NCBI GenBank assembly: GCA_025355915.1
Contig: JANXYT010000082.1
Span: forward strand, 1 to 5,925
Length of the DNA: 5,925 nt
Origin: Holophagaceae bacterium
Lineage (GTDB): Bacteria > Acidobacteriota > Holophagae > Holophagales > Holophagaceae
Reading direction: 5' to 3'
Numbering within the stretch: the first letter of the stretch is position 1; each line of letters opens with the position of its first letter. Positions 4,455-5,925 of this stretch are shown in pieces. Below the pieces are notes generated by a model. It was not told where the DNA came from and searched no databases. It saw only the letters and a program-made list of their open reading frames with translations. Made by a program: the position numbers and the translations under genes.

Positions 4455-4661
4455 ATGAAAGTTCGATTTGAAGAAGTGGGCCGACAGAAGAAATCTTGGA
4501 CGGCTGAAGTGGAAGAGAAGGATCTGACCCATTCCTGGCTTGTGCGCCAGGTTCGCAAGAGCGGGGCCCTGATGAGTCAGGGCATCGAGTGCATCGTCGA
4601 GGGCAATCACGGGCGCATATACGCCGGGATGCACGGCGTCGGCTCCATTCACATTGAGTAG
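4455..4661 (+). CDS. Cassette-borne small basic protein (68 aa)
   Basis: ATG 4455 lies 14 bases after the second attC-like site, with AGGAG at 4443-4447 (seven-base spacing) as ribosome binding site. The 68-aa product is MKVRFEEVGRQKKSWTAEVE, then EKDLTHSWLVRQVRKSGALM, and finishes GNHGRIYAGMHGVGSIHIE. It looks like a compact alpha/beta protein: an N-terminal strand, a central basic helix and C-terminal glycine-punctuated strands (IYAGMHGVGSIHI). No catalytic motif or membrane segment is visible and no family is recognised. The TAG stop is one base before GCCCAAC (4663-4669), another core-type box, repeating the gene-then-box order of the two previous ORFs. Confidence 0.74.
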   Translation: MKVRFEEVGRQKKSWTAEVEEKDLTHSWLVRQVRKSGALMSQGIECIVEGNHGRIYAGMHGVGSIHIE

Positions 4662-4793
4662 CGCCCAACTTTGAATTAGACAAACTCGGACCAATTCTGT
4701 CTAGTTCGCCTAATCACCATTTTTAAAACGTAAATGTTGAACGAACCGCAGAACTACAAAACAAAACCAAGCCTAAATCTTTCCGGATTGCCC
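4662..4793. other. AT-rich intergenic gap
   Basis: This is the longest gene-free stretch of the window (132 bases) and noticeably AT-rich, especially 4711-4780. It holds the RYYYAAC box and hairpin described separately, then a T5-A4 run (4720-4728). The hairpin is 12 bases from the T-run, too far for a standard intrinsic terminator. A promoter for the downstream DUF3850 and replication genes would be expected here, but I could not find a -35/-10 pair with acceptable spacing. Confidence 0.5.
4663..4710. other. Possible degenerate third attC or cassette-array boundary
   Basis: GCCCAAC (4663-4669) fits RYYYAAC. It is followed by an imperfect inverted repeat, GAATTAGAC (4673-4681) and GTCTAGTTC (4699-4707), nine pairs including one G-U, with a 17-base loop. 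The opposite box would be GTTCGCC (4704-4710), which deviates from GTTRRRY at two positions. Read on the minus strand, the intact box would be the cleaved one and the degenerate box the tolerant one, which is an acceptable attC pattern. At 48 bp it is shorter than usual. It may instead be just the insertion junction next to a native hairpin. Confidence 0.35.
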
Positions 4794-5321
4794 ATGATTC
4801 ACGATCTCAAAATTTGGCCTGAGCACTTCTCGGCGCTCGTATCGGGCCTGAAGACTGCGGAGATCAGGCTTGATGACCGCGGCTTTTCATCTGGAGACGG
4901 ACTGCTGCTTCGGGAATGGGATCACTTCAGCCGCTCGTACACGGGCCGCGAGCTCACCCGCGAAGTATCGTTCGTGACGCGTGGCGGGGATGCTGTGAGG
5001 CTCCAAGCGGGCTATGTGGTTCTGAGCCTGGTTCCCACCGAGCAGGTCCGCCTGGGTGCCCTGCTGCATGATCTGGCTGGCATCCTCGGCGTGAAGCCAA
5101 TCTTCGGCGCCATCGAGGAAGAACCCATCCTCACGGCCGCTCGGCAGATGGTGGTGAAGGCGGGGGAGGATGCGCGCCTCGACCTGGTGCTCGAGCTGAT
5201 TCGATCCGCCCACACCACGGTCCTCATGGGCAGCGCCAACCTGGCCTGGGGCAACCCGGTCAAGGCCTACCTGGGCGAAGCGGAGCGGCTGCTGGCGGCG
5301 CTCATCGACGGGAGAGAGTGA
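4794..5321 (+). CDS. DUF3850 (ASCH-like) domain protein with extra C-terminal region
   Basis: Residues 1-79 match DUF3850, a small ASCH/PUA-like domain common in phages and thought to bind RNA or modified nucleic acid. The opening MIHDLKIWPEHFSALVSGLK, TAEIRLDDRGFSSGDGLLLR, the EWD at 41-43, YTGREL and the closing GYVVLSL are the family landmarks in order. The start is set at ATG 4794 because the family begins at this M-x-H-x-L-K; an in-frame ATG at 4734 would add 20 residues from AT-rich sequence and has no ribosome binding site. DUF3850 proteins usually end near residue 80-90. Here about 95 further residues follow (helical, including LGALLHDLAGILGV, VLELIRSAHTTVL and EAERLLAALI) with no recognised domain, making a two-part protein. 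Its stop overlaps the replication gene start as TGATG, suggesting joint translation. Confidence 0.82.
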   Translation: MIHDLKIWPEHFSALVSGLKTAEIRLDDRGFSSGDGLLLREWDHFSRSYTGRELTREVSFVTRGGDAVRLQAGYVVLSLVPTEQVRLGALLHDLAGILGVKPIFGAIEEEPILTAARQMVVKAGEDARLDLVLELIRSAHTTVLMGSANLAWGNPVKAYLGEAERLLAALIDGRE

Positions 5322-5925
5322 TGGCGCAGCTCTGGTTCAAGTTCTGGGCGAAGGACTACCTGGGGGACGGGAAGGTCGGTTGTCTCTCGTACGAGAAGCG
5401 CGGCATCCTCCAGACCCTCTGGGCTTATGCCTGGGAGGAGGGCAGCATCCCCTCCGACCCGTGCCTGATTGCGGAATTATTGAAACTTTCTCAATCGGTG
5501 GTGAAGAAAAAGCACATCGGCTGGATTCAAGACTTCTTTGTTCCACAACCTGAAAATTCCGCGCGCCTTATCAGCCCTCGGCTGGAGCTAGACCGCATGG
5601 ATGCTGACGAAAAAGGCAGCAAGGCCCGTGAGTCGGCCCTGAAACGGTGGAGCGGACGCAATGCGAACGCATCAGCGGACGCAATGCGAACGGATATGCC
5701 CCAGCCATGCGTTCAGCATGCTGGTCAGGGTCAGGGTAAGAAAGAACTTAAAATACAAAAGCAGGTGGATCGGCCGGCCTCAGCCACGGGCCTCGCGCCT
5801 GGTATCCCAGGCACTCCGCCTGCTGTGCTTGTTTTGCCTTGCCTTGGAAAAGTGAAAGAGTGGCCTTTGACAGCGGCGCGTCTGGCGGAATGGCGGCTGG
5901 CCTACCCGGGCGTGGATGTCTTGGC
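5321..5925 (+). CDS. Phage replication protein, DUF1376-like N-terminus (partial, runs off the end)
   Basis: The frame is open from ATG 5321 to the window end (201 codons). Residues 1-95 resemble DUF1376/YdaU-type phage proteins: WFKFWAKDYLGDGKVGCLSY, then EKRGILQTLWAYAWEEGSIP, SDPCLIAELLKLS and DFFVP...RLISPRLELDR. This is a winged-helix-like module of phage replication organisers. Residues 96-175 are a low-complexity charged then Pro/Gly-rich linker that contains the repeat at 5651-5692. From 177, KVKEWPLTAARLAEWRLAYPGVDVL matches the start of a C-terminal segment seen in many such proteins (W-x-L-T ... YPxVDV ...), which normally continues into an Arg/Lys-rich or zinc-binding end outside the window. 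The likely role is phage replication initiation or helicase recruitment. Base composition is locally lower in GC at 5478-5560 and 5737-5760. Confidence 0.78.
   Translation, partial: MAQLWFKFWAKDYLGDGKVGCLSYEKRGILQTLWAYAWEEGSIPSDPCLIAELLKLSQSVVKKKHIGWIQDFFVPQPENSARLISPRLELDRMDADEKGSKARESALKRWSGRNANASADAMRTDMPQPCVQHAGQGQGKKELKIQKQVDRPASATGLAPGIPGTPPAVLVLPCLGKVKEWPLTAARLAEWRLAYPGVDVL
5651..5692 (+). repeat. Two 19-bp perfect direct repeats (candidate iterons)
   Basis: The same 19 bases occur at 5651-5669 and 5674-5692, offset by 23 bp. Each contains the odd palindrome CGCAATGCG. Because 23 is not a multiple of 3, the copies encode different residues, so identity is not explained by protein constraint. 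An inverted match to the repeat edge (GAACGCAT at 5665-5672, ATGCGTTC at 5707-5714) lies just downstream. Repeats inside an initiator gene are typical of phage origins such as lambda O. Confidence 0.6.
5737..5760. other. AT-rich stretch beside the iteron-like repeats (candidate unwinding element)
   Basis: Only 4 of 24 bases are G or C in a gene that is otherwise GC-rich. It starts 45 bases after the second 19-bp repeat, the layout expected for a DNA-unwinding element next to initiator binding sites. The segment encodes KKELKIQK in a linker, so composition could also reflect lysine codons. Confidence 0.4.

Larger units (their letters stand above)
4058..4669. mobile_element. Putative integron gene-cassette cluster without integrase (CALIN-like)
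   Basis: This block contains two attC-like sites (4058-4154 and 4360-4440), a third RYYYAAC box (4663-4669) and one small ORF between each consecutive pair. Core boxes recur after 302 and 303 bp (4058, 4360, 4663), so the two units are almost equal in length. In integrons each cassette is one ORF plus one attC, and the tyrosine recombinase IntI cuts at G|TT of GTTRRRY. No integrase gene is in the window, so the cluster would depend on a host integron. The middle ORF is about 50% GC by hand count, whereas sampled lines of the HNH-like gene are 67-73%, consistent with a foreign origin. What is seen: boxes, inverted repeats, ORF packing. Inferred: mobility by IntI. Confidence 0.75.

Noticed and set aside
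4060..4694. Minus-strand open frames across the cassette block as the true cassette genes
   Set aside because: Minus orientation of the attC-like sites made this worth testing, but the products are Phe/His/Arg- or Ser/Pro-rich, run across the attC-like structures and lack plausible starts. The + ORFs fit exactly between the core boxes with good ribosome binding sites.
4673..4724. Intrinsic terminator formed by the hairpin and the following T-run
   Set aside because: The stem is AT-rich with a 17-base loop, and the T-run begins about 12 bases after the stem, which does not fit a rho-independent terminator.
4737..4777. Promoter upstream of the DUF3850 gene (TTGAAC at 4737 with CTAAAT at 4772)
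   Set aside because: The spacing is about 29 bases, far from 17; no other pair in the gap was convincing.
1..5925. CRISPR array, tRNA or rRNA gene, or insertion-sequence transposase
   Set aside because: No regularly spaced 25-40 bp repeats, no cloverleaf-like or rRNA-like segments, and no transposase motifs or terminal inverted repeats were seen.

Overview
The window looks like part of a phage or prophage genome from a GC-rich bacterium. Seventeen genes all read on the + strand. Most are very small and tightly packed, with stops and starts overlapping as TGATG, GTGA, ATGA or TTGA. There is no ribosomal, tRNA or core-metabolism gene. The recognisable products are typical phage early or accessory proteins: a YfbR-type HD nucleotidase, an HNH-family protein with a SANT/Myb-like N-terminus, a DUF3850 (ASCH-like) protein and a DUF1376-like replication protein. 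The host cannot be named from this sequence. The GC-rich codon use would fit many Proteobacteria or Acidobacteriota.

Layout. Positions 1-3809 are one dense transcription unit: a gene tail, a 51-aa single-span membrane protein, the HD nucleotidase, a 77-aa protein, a 297-aa repeat-bearing protein, a 48-aa membrane protein, small hypotheticals of 106, 37 and 74 aa, the HNH-like protein, then 87-aa and 58-aa proteins. Positions 3860-4661 break this pattern. Three small ORFs (67, 69 and 68 aa) are separated by structured, non-overlapping spacers, and GC falls to about 50% in the middle ORF by hand count. Positions 4662-4793 are an AT-rich gap. From 4794 the dense packing resumes with the DUF3850 protein and, by a TGATG overlap, the replication protein, which runs off the window end.

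The most notable feature lies in 4058-4669. The two spacers between the small ORFs have the architecture of integron attC recombination sites. Each has perfect RYYYAAC and GTTRRRY outer boxes, an inner inverted repeat with unpaired bases on one arm only, and a length of 97 or 81 bp. A third RYYYAAC box follows the third ORF, next to an imperfect hairpin. This is best read as a small integrase-less gene-cassette cluster (CALIN-like) inside a phage operon. The position of the unpaired bases suggests that the attC sites point along the minus strand although the ORFs read +, which is unusual.

A second DNA-level signal lies in the replication gene. A 19-bp perfect direct repeat has its copies 23 bp apart, so the two copies are read in different frames. 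It is followed by an inverted half-copy and an AT-rich stretch. This resembles an iteron-type origin embedded in the initiator gene, as in lambda O.
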